From Caldilineaceae bacterium (GTDB lineage: Bacteria; Chloroflexota; Anaerolineae; Caldilineales; Caldilineaceae), in the NCBI GenBank assembly GCA_022842065.1, contig JALHQH010000040.1:46624-110623 (forward strand): 64,000 bases of DNA. The letters run 5' to 3'. The notes beneath the pieces are model-generated. The model was not told the DNA's origin. It made no database searches and worked only from the letters and a program-made list of their open reading frames with translations. Both the position numbers and the translations under genes were made by a program. Shown in pieces: positions 18,617 through 25,739 of the stretch; the first letter of the stretch is position 1; every line of letters starts with the position of its first letter.

Positions 18617-19234
18617 CTATGCCGTGGGCAGTGCTGTATCTTCAGGCCAATCCAGGCAGCGCAAAATGCCTGGTTCCACTTCTTGATAGCGCCAACCACT
18701 CTCCGGGCAGACCAATTCACCGGCGCCATTACGGTCCACCAAACGATGACCGTGGCGGCTCATCCAGCCGCGTTGCCGGGCCGGCACGCCAAGCATGAGC
18801 GCATAGTCGGGGACATCACCGCGTACCACGGCGCCTGCGCCAATAAAGGCATAACGACCGAGCGTTGCGCCACAAACAATCGTGGCATTCGCCCCAATCG
18901 TTACCCCGCGGCGGACCACTGTGCGCTGATATTGGCTGTGGCGCACAATCTGCGAGCGGGGGTTGATCACATTGGTAAAGACACAGGATGGGCCACAAAA
19001 GACATCATCTTCCAGCTCCACCCCGGTGTAAACCGAAACATTGTTCTGGATCTTGACATTGTTGCCGATCACTACGCCGGACGAAACCAGCACATTCTGC
19101 CCTAAATTGCAGCCCCGCCCCAACCTGGCCCCACTCATCACATGGCAAAAGTGCCAGATCTTGGTGCCGGCGCCAATCTCGCAGCCATCGTCAATATAAG
19201 CACTCTCATGCGCAAAATAAGCTTGCTGACTCAT
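18617..19234 (-). CDS. wbpD: Left-handed beta-helix acetyltransferase, WbpD/WlbB-type
   Basis: This 205-aa hexapeptide-repeat protein shows [20 protein letters not shown], then repeated [LIV]-G-x4 turns up to residue 150 ([20 protein letters not shown] and [11 protein letters not shown]). It matches UDP-2-acetamido-3-amino-glucuronate N-acetyltransferases, which acetylate the 3-amino group with acetyl-CoA. The C-terminal tail with CPESGWRY is common in this family. A 46-bp perfect palindrome lies just upstream, toward the dehydrogenase gene. Confidence 0.93.
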   Translation of the reverse strand: MSQQAYFAHESAYIDDGCEIGAGTKIWHFCHVMSGARLGRGCNLGQNVLVSSGVVIGNNVKIQNNVSVYTGVELEDDVFCGPSCVFTNVINPRSQIVRHSQYQRTVVRRGVTIGANATIVCGATLGRYAFIGAGAVVRGDVPDYALMLGVPARQRGWMSRHGHRLVDRNGAGELVCPESGWRYQEVEPGILRCLDWPEDTALPTA

Positions 19235-19262
19235 TGGTTTCTCTCATTTATACTTGGCGCTG

Positions 19263-19308
19263 TCATCAATTAATATTTTCTACACGTGTAGAAAATATTA
19301 ATTGATGA
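19263..19308. repeat. 46-bp perfect palindrome inside the wbp operon
   Basis: The sequence is AT-rich and perfectly self-complementary with no loop, centred at 19285/19286 on acacgtgt. It sits between the dehydrogenase stop (19330) and the acetyltransferase start (19234). As RNA it would form a strong hairpin in mid-operon. As DNA it is a candidate operator or cruciform. No T-run follows on the minus strand, so a classical terminator is unlikely. Confidence 0.9.
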
Positions 19309-19329
19309 TAACCGCGGGTATATCGTTTC

Positions 19330-20343
19330 TCAACCAAACATCTCAATCGGCAATGTTACCGGTTCGCCATTCATGACGAGCGAACGCTGTGCCGCCTGCA
19401 ATACTTTGAGGGCACGTAGGCCACTTTCGCCATCGGTAATCGGCGGCTGGCGCGTGACAATGGCGTTGAGAAAAGCCTGACACTCCAGTCGCAGCGGTTC
19501 ATCAGCCCCAAAGGTGACCAATTCGCCTTCTCCCTTGACCGGAATGGGTGCGCCTTCCTTGAGATCAACCCGCTGGTCATAAAGCACCAGTTGTTTGGTG
19601 ACATCATCAAAGCTTGCCATCTTTTTCGAGCCAACGACCACCAACCGCTGCTCCTTAAAGGGATGCAGCCAGGAGACATAAATATGGGCACGCACGCCAT
19701 TGTCAAAGAGCAGATTGGTAATGGTGACATCGGCAATATTGGGTTGTATGTAACTGCCGCCACATGCAATCACCTGGAACGGCATCCCGCCCATCAGGCG
19801 CAGAATCACCGCGATATCGTGGGGTGCAAAGCTCCAGAGGATGTTCTCTTCGCTGCGAATCTTGCCCAGGTTTAGACGATTTGAATAAATGTAGTGGATC
19901 TTGCCCAGTTCCCCATCTGCCAGCAACTGGCGCAGTCGGATGATCGCCGGATGATATTCAAGCACATGGCCCACCATGAGGATGCGCCCAGCCTCACGCG
20001 CCAATTGCACCAATTGCGCGCCCTGTTCAAAGGTGAGCGCCAGCGGCTTTTCGACAAAAACATCCTTGCCGGCGCGCAGCGCCGCGTGGACGACATTAAA
20101 ATGGGTCTCGGCTGGCGTTGCGATGACCACTGCCTGAATGGCCGGATCGGTCAAGACGCTCTCGAGGTTATCAACAATGCGCGCATGGGGGGCAATGGCC
20201 GCAGCGGTAGCACGGCCAGTAGGGGTAAGATCACACACCGTATGGAGGACATTTAACGCGGCAAAGTTGCGCACCAGATTTTTGCCCCAGTAGCCGGAGC
20301 CGATCACTGCTAACGTTACGACCTGTTTGTCTTCAGCGCTCAT
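19330..20343 (-). CDS. wbpB: Gfo/Idh/MocA oxidoreductase, WbpB/WlbA-type UDP-GlcNAcA 3-dehydrogenase
   Basis: The protein is 337 aa from the ATG at 20343, which overlaps the regulator stop as ATGA; an open 19-codon extension is not needed. VTLAVIGSGYWGKNLVRNFA is the NAD-binding loop. FVEKPLALTFEQ carries the catalytic-region Lys, and LWSFAPHDIAVILRL carries the conserved His. WbpB oxidises C3 of UDP-GlcNAc-uronate. With the aminotransferase, acetyltransferase and epimerase next door it completes four of five steps to UDP-ManNAc3NAcA. The WbpA-type 6-dehydrogenase is not in the window. Confidence 0.9.
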   Translation of the reverse strand: MSAEDKQVVTLAVIGSGYWGKNLVRNFAALNVLHTVCDLTPTGRATAAAIAPHARIVDNLESVLTDPAIQAVVIATPAETHFNVVHAALRAGKDVFVEKPLALTFEQGAQLVQLAREAGRILMVGHVLEYHPAIIRLRQLLADGELGKIHYIYSNRLNLGKIRSEENILWSFAPHDIAVILRLMGGMPFQVIACGGSYIQPNIADVTITNLLFDNGVRAHIYVSWLHPFKEQRLVVVGSKKMASFDDVTKQLVLYDQRVDLKEGAPIPVKGEGELVTFGADEPLRLECQAFLNAIVTRQPPITDGESGLRALKVLQAAQRSLVMNGEPVTLPIEMFG

Positions 20344-20957
20344 AGCTGCACTTCCGTCTTTGGCATTGTTTTGCTGTTTTGTACTGGATGGTCGGGCCAA
20401 ATCAAGGTCAATTGAATTCCTTCAACCTGTAAAATGGGTTGATGTGTGGCCACTTTGTGCGGCTGGTTGCGTTGCTCAGTGGCCGGTTGTTGTCGCTGCT
20501 CCTGCACTGTGATCGCTTCTAAATGGAGTTCTAGACAGGTCAACTGGCAGATGTCAACAATCTCGCCTCCGCCCTGGATGACAACTTGTTGATAGCCGGC
20601 ATTTACTACCTCGCGCAGCAGCCGCTGTGCCTCCAGCCGGGTACGGCGGTAAAGCGAGAGGGAAGCTTCCAAGTATTCACCGGCCAACTGGCTCTTGCGC
20701 GCAATGCCTTCGGTGGTGAGCAGATAGCTCCAGTTCCAGCGCCCAATCCGCCGGACCTTGACATAGCCCTTTTTACTCCAGCGTTTGAGATACCAGTTGA
20801 CCGTACCCACAGCCACCCCAACGCGTGCGGCCAAATCCGCTTGCGTCGTTTCGGGGGTGGCCGCGATCGCTTCCAGCAATTGTAATTCATTTTCCACGCT
20901 GGCTGCCCCTTCGGTGGGGGCTTCACGCGTCGTTGTAACAATGCGATCGTCTGCCAT
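20340..20957 (-). CDS. Winged-helix transcriptional regulator (EPS-associated MarR-like)
   Basis: The protein is 205 aa from the ATG at 20957; a TTG four codons upstream is also open. An N-terminal winged helix spans about residues 20-85, with TQADLAARVGVAVGTVNWYL as the helix-turn-helix and GYVKVRRIGRWNWSYLLT as the wing. The following TEGIARKSQLAGEYLEASL and RRTRLEAQRLLREV helices resemble the MarR_EPS family that heads exopolysaccharide operons. The C-terminal part is Gln-rich and not recognised. It is the first gene of the operon, and repeats just upstream are likely its binding sites. Confidence 0.85.
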   Translation of the reverse strand: MADDRIVTTTREAPTEGAASVENELQLLEAIAATPETTQADLAARVGVAVGTVNWYLKRWSKKGYVKVRRIGRWNWSYLLTTEGIARKSQLAGEYLEASLSLYRRTRLEAQRLLREVVNAGYQQVVIQGGGEIVDICQLTCLELHLEAITVQEQRQQPATEQRNQPHKVATHQPILQVEGIQLTLIWPDHPVQNSKTMPKTEVQL

Positions 20958-20973
20958 TTGTCTATACAAGATT

Positions 20974-21034
20974 GATTCAGCCTATGAATTCGGCGGTTGA
21001 ATTCAACAATTGAATTCGATGGCTGAATCTTACA
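20974..21034 (-). promoter_or_regulatory. Four 13-bp direct repeats with GAATTC cores, probable operator array
   Basis: Units start at 20983, 20996, 21009 and 21022, exactly 13 bp apart. Each carries (T)TGAATTC or, in the last, TGAATC. The second unit contains the palindrome ttgaattcaa (20997-21006). The array is framed by gattcagcc (20974-20982) and its reverse complement ggctgaatc (21021-21029). It ends 17 bp before the regulator ATG, so it should control the whole polysaccharide operon, probably through the regulator itself. The binding role is inferred. Confidence 0.65.
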
Positions 21035-21113
21035 TCAGCCATTGGGTTGTCGTCAATAGTACAAAGGTACTAGTGGAAGATATAGCGGAAGGCATAGGGT
21101 GGAGAAGGGGAGA

Positions 21114-21345
21114 TGGGTTAGTTAGGTGGTTAGGTGGTTAGTTGGTGGGTTAGTTGGTTGGTTGGGGAGGGATCAAATGGAACTCGTGTGATGCTCGTTG
21201 CGATGCTCCGCGTCGCAATGCACATTGGACGCTCCGCGTCCTCTGTACCCACAGGATCAGGTTGGGTGGTTGGGCTTGCGCTTGAACCACCTACCCAACT
21301 AACAAACCCACCAACTAACAAACTAACAAACCCACCACCCAACTA
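21114..21345. repeat. Facing low-complexity arms around a palindromic core
   Basis: The left arm (21114-21170) is built of ggtta/gttggt words. The right arm (about 21285-21345) is built of the complementary ccaac/taacaaaccc words. Between them lie two hairpins, 21198-21218 (ttgcga...tcgcaa) and 21227-21241 (GGACGCTCCGCGTCC), the latter shared with 5619-5633. The helicase TAG stop (21343-21345) lies in the right arm, just as the glycosyltransferase stop does at 4493. Confidence 0.75.
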
Positions 21346-23676
21346 ATGATTAAGGAAAGTATGAAGAGCCTGAAAGGCGAGGGCCGGCTGGTTGGGATCG
21401 CGTTCGGGGTTGCGGCCCAGGTTATAGGTGACAATCAACTCGCGGCGGGCACGGGTGATCCCGACGTAAAAGAGGCGCAGCCGTTCGGCGGCTAAATCGA
21501 TCCGCACTTGCTCGGTCGCTTTGCCGATTTCATAATCATCAAGTGAACCCATGTAAACCTGACGTAGTTGCGCCTCGGCCTCGGCGACCAGGTTGAGACT
21601 GTCGCGCACATACCAGCGTTCGCCCCGATACTTGTCGCCGGCACTGCCACTGGGAAAGCCAAAGTTATTGACCGCCACCAGGTAAACGCGATCCCATTCC
21701 AACCCCTTGGCCGCGTGCATCGTTGCCACCGTGACTTGGCCCGGTTTGGGTTCATAGCCCAAATTTTCTTCGGTAAAACCCAGGATGCGCCGGCGGTTCT
21801 GGGCAATATTCTCTAATTCACCGGCCAACTCGGGCAGCCGCCAACTTGGATTTTCCTTGCCCAACTTGGCCAGCAACACGGCCAGGCGATGGGTCAGCGC
21901 CAGGTCGGCTGGCGTACTGAAGAGATCATTGCCAAGGGTCAGCAGCAGTTCATCAATCGGCAAGACCGTGGCCGCGGTCCACCGCTGGAGGGCAAGGCGG
22001 AATGATTCAACAATGGGCCGCAAGGCTTCGACTTCCGCCAGCCAACCAAGTGAATCGACCCAATCGCGTTGGGCAGGGTAAAGAAAGTTTTCCGGCTCGC
22101 GCATTTTGCGCAACGCTGCGCCAAAGGTTGCCACTGGTTCGGGCAAGGTAGTTTTGACCGCGGGCAATGGTGTATCCGCATCTGGCCGCGTTTCCATCTC
22201 TGCCGCTCTTTGGGTGGCGTCGGCCCGCGGCCACCAGACATCAGTCCAAACTCGTTCCAGATGGGTGGCAACTTCGGGCTGGGCAATGTAGCTCAGCACG
22301 ACGGAAAGGGCTTGGGCCGCGGCGCGGGTCGCACTGCTACTCCGGAGCAAGCTGTCATCAAAAGGTAGCCCGGCGCGGCTCAACGCTTCAGTCAGGTTAA
22401 AGCCGCGGCTATTCTCCGGCACCAGCACCGCCACGGTTTGCATGGCATTGTTGGGCAGCCAGCGCCGCAGGCTGGTGATAATGACTTCGAGCTCTTCGTC
22501 GGGAGTCAGCGCGCGGTCAAAAAAGTGGACGACTGGATTGCCCGGTTCGGGGTTTGGTTGCGGATCGCCGGGGGGCGTCGGTTCAATATAGGGGGGAACT
22601 AGCGCAAGCTCACGCGGCAGGATGGGATGCTCCGTGCGCGACCAATCAATCAGTTGGTTCGCCAAGTTGATAATCGGCCGGGCGCTGCGCCCCGAGTTGG
22701 GCAATTCGCGCGCTTCATCGGGATGGCGCGCGATAAATTCCTGCAAGAAGCGAGTGTCGGCGCTGGTAAAGGTGGTGTTGATCGCCTGGTTGGGATCACC
22801 GACGCGGACCCAGTTGCCTTCACTCGCCGTGAGTTTGCGTAACATCTCTTCCTGCAGGGCGCTTGAATCCTGGGCTTCATCCTCCAGCACAAAGGGCCAG
22901 CGGCGTTGTAAGCGGAAGAGATAATCGGGGTCGGCATCGAGCGCACGCAGGGCCAGGACAATCAGGTCGTCAAAATCAACCGCCCCACGAATAAAGAGGC
23001 TACGCTGATAGTCGGTATAAATATGCAACCCAAAGTCGAGCAACGGCCAGGTGCCGGATTGATGGCGCAGGCGCGCCTGCAATTCATGGGGTTCGACCCG
23101 CAGGGCTTTGGCCACCCGAATCACAGTATTGGCAATATCAATCGCGTCGTCAATGACATAGCGCTCAACGCGGCGAAAGTTTTGCAGATAATCGGGGTGA
23201 ATATAGGGGCTGAAGACTTCTGGATGGGTGCGCAGGTAAGCCAGCGTTGCATCGCGCTTCACTTCGCCGGCTGTGCGTTCATCGATGATATCGAAACTCT
23301 CGCTCAGCCCGACCAGGGCCGGGCGTTCGCGCACAATGTCGTGGGCTAGACCGTGTAATGTCCGTACCCGATAGCCAACCCCCGGTAGCAACCCCTGTTG
23401 CTGCCGCAAAAAATTGCCAATCCGGTTGCGGAAATTTTCGACGGCGCTATTGGTGAAGGTAACAATCAACACCTCGCGTTCATCAAAATTGCCGGTACTG
23501 GCCAATTGCTCCACCAGTTGGGTGGCCAATAGACTAAGCGTAAAGGTCTTGCCACTGCCCGGCACGGCGCTGATGCCCATGGGGCCACCAGTGTAGGCGA
23601 GGACCGCTTGCTGCGCGGGGCGGGGGGTGAAGGTTTGCAGGTGCGGCCGTGGTGTGGCTGGGTTGAATTCAGTCAT
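21343..23676 (-). CDS. UvrD/Rep-family (SF1) DNA helicase
   Basis: The protein is 777 aa from the ATG at 23676 (MTEFNPATPRPHLQ); an in-frame start 19 codons upstream is possible. The Q motif is TPRPAQQAVL, Walker A is PGSGKT (residues 39-44), and motif II is VLEDEAQDSS. Motif III is RVGDPNQAIN, motif V region HAAKGLEWDRVYLVAV, and motif VI GITRARREL. The set is complete, so it should be an active 3'-5' translocase in repair or replication restart. No nuclease domain is evident at the C terminus. It stands alone, not in the polysaccharide operon. Confidence 0.93.
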   Translation of the reverse strand: MTEFNPATPRPHLQTFTPRPAQQAVLAYTGGPMGISAVPGSGKTFTLSLLATQLVEQLASTGNFDEREVLIVTFTNSAVENFRNRIGNFLRQQQGLLPGVGYRVRTLHGLAHDIVRERPALVGLSESFDIIDERTAGEVKRDATLAYLRTHPEVFSPYIHPDYLQNFRRVERYVIDDAIDIANTVIRVAKALRVEPHELQARLRHQSGTWPLLDFGLHIYTDYQRSLFIRGAVDFDDLIVLALRALDADPDYLFRLQRRWPFVLEDEAQDSSALQEEMLRKLTASEGNWVRVGDPNQAINTTFTSADTRFLQEFIARHPDEARELPNSGRSARPIINLANQLIDWSRTEHPILPRELALVPPYIEPTPPGDPQPNPEPGNPVVHFFDRALTPDEELEVIITSLRRWLPNNAMQTVAVLVPENSRGFNLTEALSRAGLPFDDSLLRSSSATRAAAQALSVVLSYIAQPEVATHLERVWTDVWWPRADATQRAAEMETRPDADTPLPAVKTTLPEPVATFGAALRKMREPENFLYPAQRDWVDSLGWLAEVEALRPIVESFRLALQRWTAATVLPIDELLLTLGNDLFSTPADLALTHRLAVLLAKLGKENPSWRLPELAGELENIAQNRRRILGFTEENLGYEPKPGQVTVATMHAAKGLEWDRVYLVAVNNFGFPSGSAGDKYRGERWYVRDSLNLVAEAEAQLRQVYMGSLDDYEIGKATEQVRIDLAAERLRLFYVGITRARRELIVTYNLGRNPERDPNQPALAFQALHTFLNH

Positions 23677-23741
23677 GATGAGTGGGTGGGTGCGTATTCT
23701 AATGGGATAAACCCAAGGCTCATCCCCCAACAAGGTTATGG

Positions 23742-23799
23742 CCCGCTGGTCAGGGATCGCCAGATCCCGATCGGGATCTGGCGATCCCTGACCAGCGGG
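23742..23799. repeat. 58-bp perfect loopless palindrome
   Basis: The segment from 23742 to 23799 equals its own reverse complement, centred on gatcgatc-like sequence, and holds five GATC sites. It lies 12 bp beyond the stop of the SH3 protein gene and upstream of the helicase start. It can act as a strong transcript-end hairpin for the SH3 operon, but no clear T-run follows. A protein-binding or cruciform role is equally possible. Confidence 0.92.
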
Positions 23800-23811
23800 T
23801 AAAGGTCAGCG

Positions 23812-24549
23812 CTACTGACCGAGAATCTGCACGCCGCTGGCGGTTGCTTGGGCCACCCAACCTTCAACCGTGCGTCCATCGCTGGTGGTATAGCGTACCT
23901 GCCACCAGGTCAAATTATCGGCCGTGGTTGATGGGCCAACAATGGTGATTTGCTCACCCGACTGAATCTGCCCAATAATGTCACCATCACTCTTGCCGAG
24001 ATGGCCTGGGCTTTGGCGAATGTTGACTCGGCTGCTCGTGACATTACGCAGCACAGTTTCGGGGGCAAAGAGCCCACCGCCACTGACTGCCGCATCAGCG
24101 CTCACCACACTCTGCTGTGGCGTTGCTGTGGCAATAATTTCCGGCGGCGTCCACCCTTGATCATCACCTTGCAGCGTGGCCAGATCAAGGCGACTAAAGC
24201 CGGCACTAAACAGGAAGGTTGCCAGGCTCAAAATGCTGAGCAACAGGAAGCTGCTGGTAAAGCCCAGCCAAAAAGGGACCCGTGAGCCGCTCTGCCCCTT
24301 CGCCGGTGGTTGACCTGGTGCTTGCCCTGGCGGCAATGGCGGCTGCCGGCGACTTGATTGTGGTGTGCTAACAGGCTCGCGTCCCGGCGGTGGCGCGGCC
24401 GGACGAACCGGTGCCCATTCGGCATCCTGCGCCGGCGGTGACGCACGTCGGTCAGGCGGCAGTTGATACGGGGGTTGCGCCGGAGTACGTTCGTCTTGTG
24501 GCGGTCGTCCGTTCCGCTGCGGTCGCACTGGTTGATTGTTAAAAGTCAT
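23812..24549 (-). CDS. Membrane-anchored bacterial SH3-domain protein
   Basis: This 245-aa protein has a Pro/Arg/Gln-rich, presumably cytoplasmic region (residues 1-90), one transmembrane helix (about 91-118, FWLGFTSSFLLLSILSLATF), a short linker, and an SH3b domain (about 165-245). The domain shows SRVNIRQSPGHLGKSDGDII, ITIVGPSTTADNLTWWQVRY and VEGWV. SH3b domains usually bind cell-wall peptides or glycans. It forms an operon with the small upstream gene, with a 16-bp gap. A wall-sensing or anchoring role is an inference. Confidence 0.82.
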   Translation of the reverse strand: MTFNNQPVRPQRNGRPPQDERTPAQPPYQLPPDRRASPPAQDAEWAPVRPAAPPPGREPVSTPQSSRRQPPLPPGQAPGQPPAKGQSGSRVPFWLGFTSSFLLLSILSLATFLFSAGFSRLDLATLQGDDQGWTPPEIIATATPQQSVVSADAAVSGGGLFAPETVLRNVTSSRVNIRQSPGHLGKSDGDIIGQIQSGEQITIVGPSTTADNLTWWQVRYTTSDGRTVEGWVAQATASGVQILGQ

Positions 24550-24565
24550 GAGCTACCGTTTGTCA

Positions 24566-24853
24566 CTACTCGGCCAGATCGCCCACCACACGCAGGACCC
24601 CAACGGCGTTGCCTTTGCTGTCGAGGCTGTTGTGTTGCAATAACACATTCGCCTCGCGCCCATCATCCAACCGCATTTTCAGCTTGCGGTCGCGGTATAA
24701 CTCCAGCATTACTCGTCCGGCATTGAGCTGGCTGGATTTATAGTTGATACGATAGGGACTCTTCAGATGATTATCATTCATCTTGACGATCTGTACTTCG
24801 TCGAGCACCGCAACCGGATCTTTTTTATCGGCCATGTAGAGCGTTGCCTTCAT
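24566..24853 (-). CDS. Conserved-looking small protein of unknown function
   Basis: This 95-aa protein is mixed alpha/beta in character, with no signal peptide or membrane helix and no motif I recognise. An AGGTGAGG ribosome-binding site lies just upstream of the ATG at 24853, which supports expression. The C-terminal half alternates charged and hydrophobic residues (LYRDRKLKMRLDDGREANVL), like a small beta-barrel. It precedes the SH3 membrane protein gene by 16 bp, so the two are probably co-expressed. Confidence 0.7.
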   Translation of the reverse strand: MKATLYMADKKDPVAVLDEVQIVKMNDNHLKSPYRINYKSSQLNAGRVMLELYRDRKLKMRLDDGREANVLLQHNSLDSKGNAVGVLRVVGDLAE

Positions 24854-25123
24854 GATCTAACCTCACCTCTAACTATTACCAGTAGCTATTACCAGCGTAT
24901 TGTCAAAAAGTTGCATTGATTGTAACAAAAGAGCGCTATTCAGCCAAACCCGGCTGGGTGATACGACGCATTCTGGTCTTCTAAGAAATGGAGCTAATCT
25001 ACGGGTAGAGATGAGGTTGCTTGGCGACGACAATCGCGCTATACTCTTTAGAGCGATAGTTGATTGCTAGAGAACTAATTTTGCATAAAACTGATCTTAT
25101 ATAGACTATAAGGAAGGGTCCAC

Positions 25124-25627
25124 GTGATCGATCCACAAACCTTTCGAAGTACCCTGTCACACTGGGCAAGTGGTGTGACCGTCGTGACCACCCAATGGAA
25201 CGACCAGCGTGTCGGGATTACGGCTAGCTCATTTAGCAGTTTAAGCCTGGAGCCGCCGCAGATTCTCATCTGTGTTGCGAAAAAACTGTATACCCATCAG
25301 GTGATTGAGCAGAGCCAAATTTTTGCCGTCAATATTCTGGGCGTCGAACAACTGGAATGGGGGATGCGTTTTGCGGGAATGGTGCCCGAGATCGAGGATC
25401 GCTTCCAGGGGATCGATGTGCAACGCGCGGTGACCGGTGCACCGATTCTGACTGGGGCGCTGGCCTGGTTGGATTGCCGCCTGCGTGATCGCCATGACAG
25501 TGGCGATCACACGATCTTTATCGGTGAGGTGCTGGCTGCCAGTGGGACAGGGCAGGGCAATCCATTACTCTACTACCACCGCAATTGGCGTCAACTTGAT
25601 CAGGCAATCCCGACTGTAGGTAGTTGA
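25124..25627 (+). CDS. Flavin reductase-like FMN-binding split-barrel protein
   Basis: The 167-aa protein starts at a GTG (25124) after a good aaggaaggg ribosome site. WASGVTVVTTQWNDQRVGIT, SFSSLSLEPPQILICVAKKL and FAVNILG match the flavin_reduct family. In this family the N-terminal strand and the SSLS turn hold FMN. Members reduce flavin with NAD(P)H for partner monooxygenases or act alone as FMN oxidoreductases. No partner monooxygenase is next to it. It is a single-gene unit closed by the hairpin at 25668. Confidence 0.88.
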   Translation: MIDPQTFRSTLSHWASGVTVVTTQWNDQRVGITASSFSSLSLEPPQILICVAKKLYTHQVIEQSQIFAVNILGVEQLEWGMRFAGMVPEIEDRFQGIDVQRAVTGAPILTGALAWLDCRLRDRHDSGDHTIFIGEVLAASGTGQGNPLLYYHRNWRQLDQAIPTVGS

Positions 25628-25667
25628 CGACCGTTGGCTGAGTAACAATAGTCGCTATACCAGCGGT

Positions 25668-25716
25668 TGTCACCAGCTAACACTTTCCCCCTTGTAAAAA
25701 ATGTTAGCTGGTGACA
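25668..25716. terminator. Bidirectional hairpin between convergent genes
   Basis: A perfect 15-bp stem (tgtcaccagctaaca at 25668-25682, tgttagctggtgaca at 25702-25716) has a 19-nt loop. It lies between the flavin reductase gene (+) and the Asp-box protein gene (-). There is no strong T-run after the stem, so termination efficiency is uncertain. Confidence 0.65.
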
Positions 25717-25739
25717 GCGCCAAGCCTAATCGTTGCCTG

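Noticed and set aside
18571..18729. 53-residue N-terminal extension of the WbpE-type aminotransferase
   Set aside because: It would overlap the acetyltransferase gene, and family proteins begin at VPLLDLKAQ near the inner ATG.
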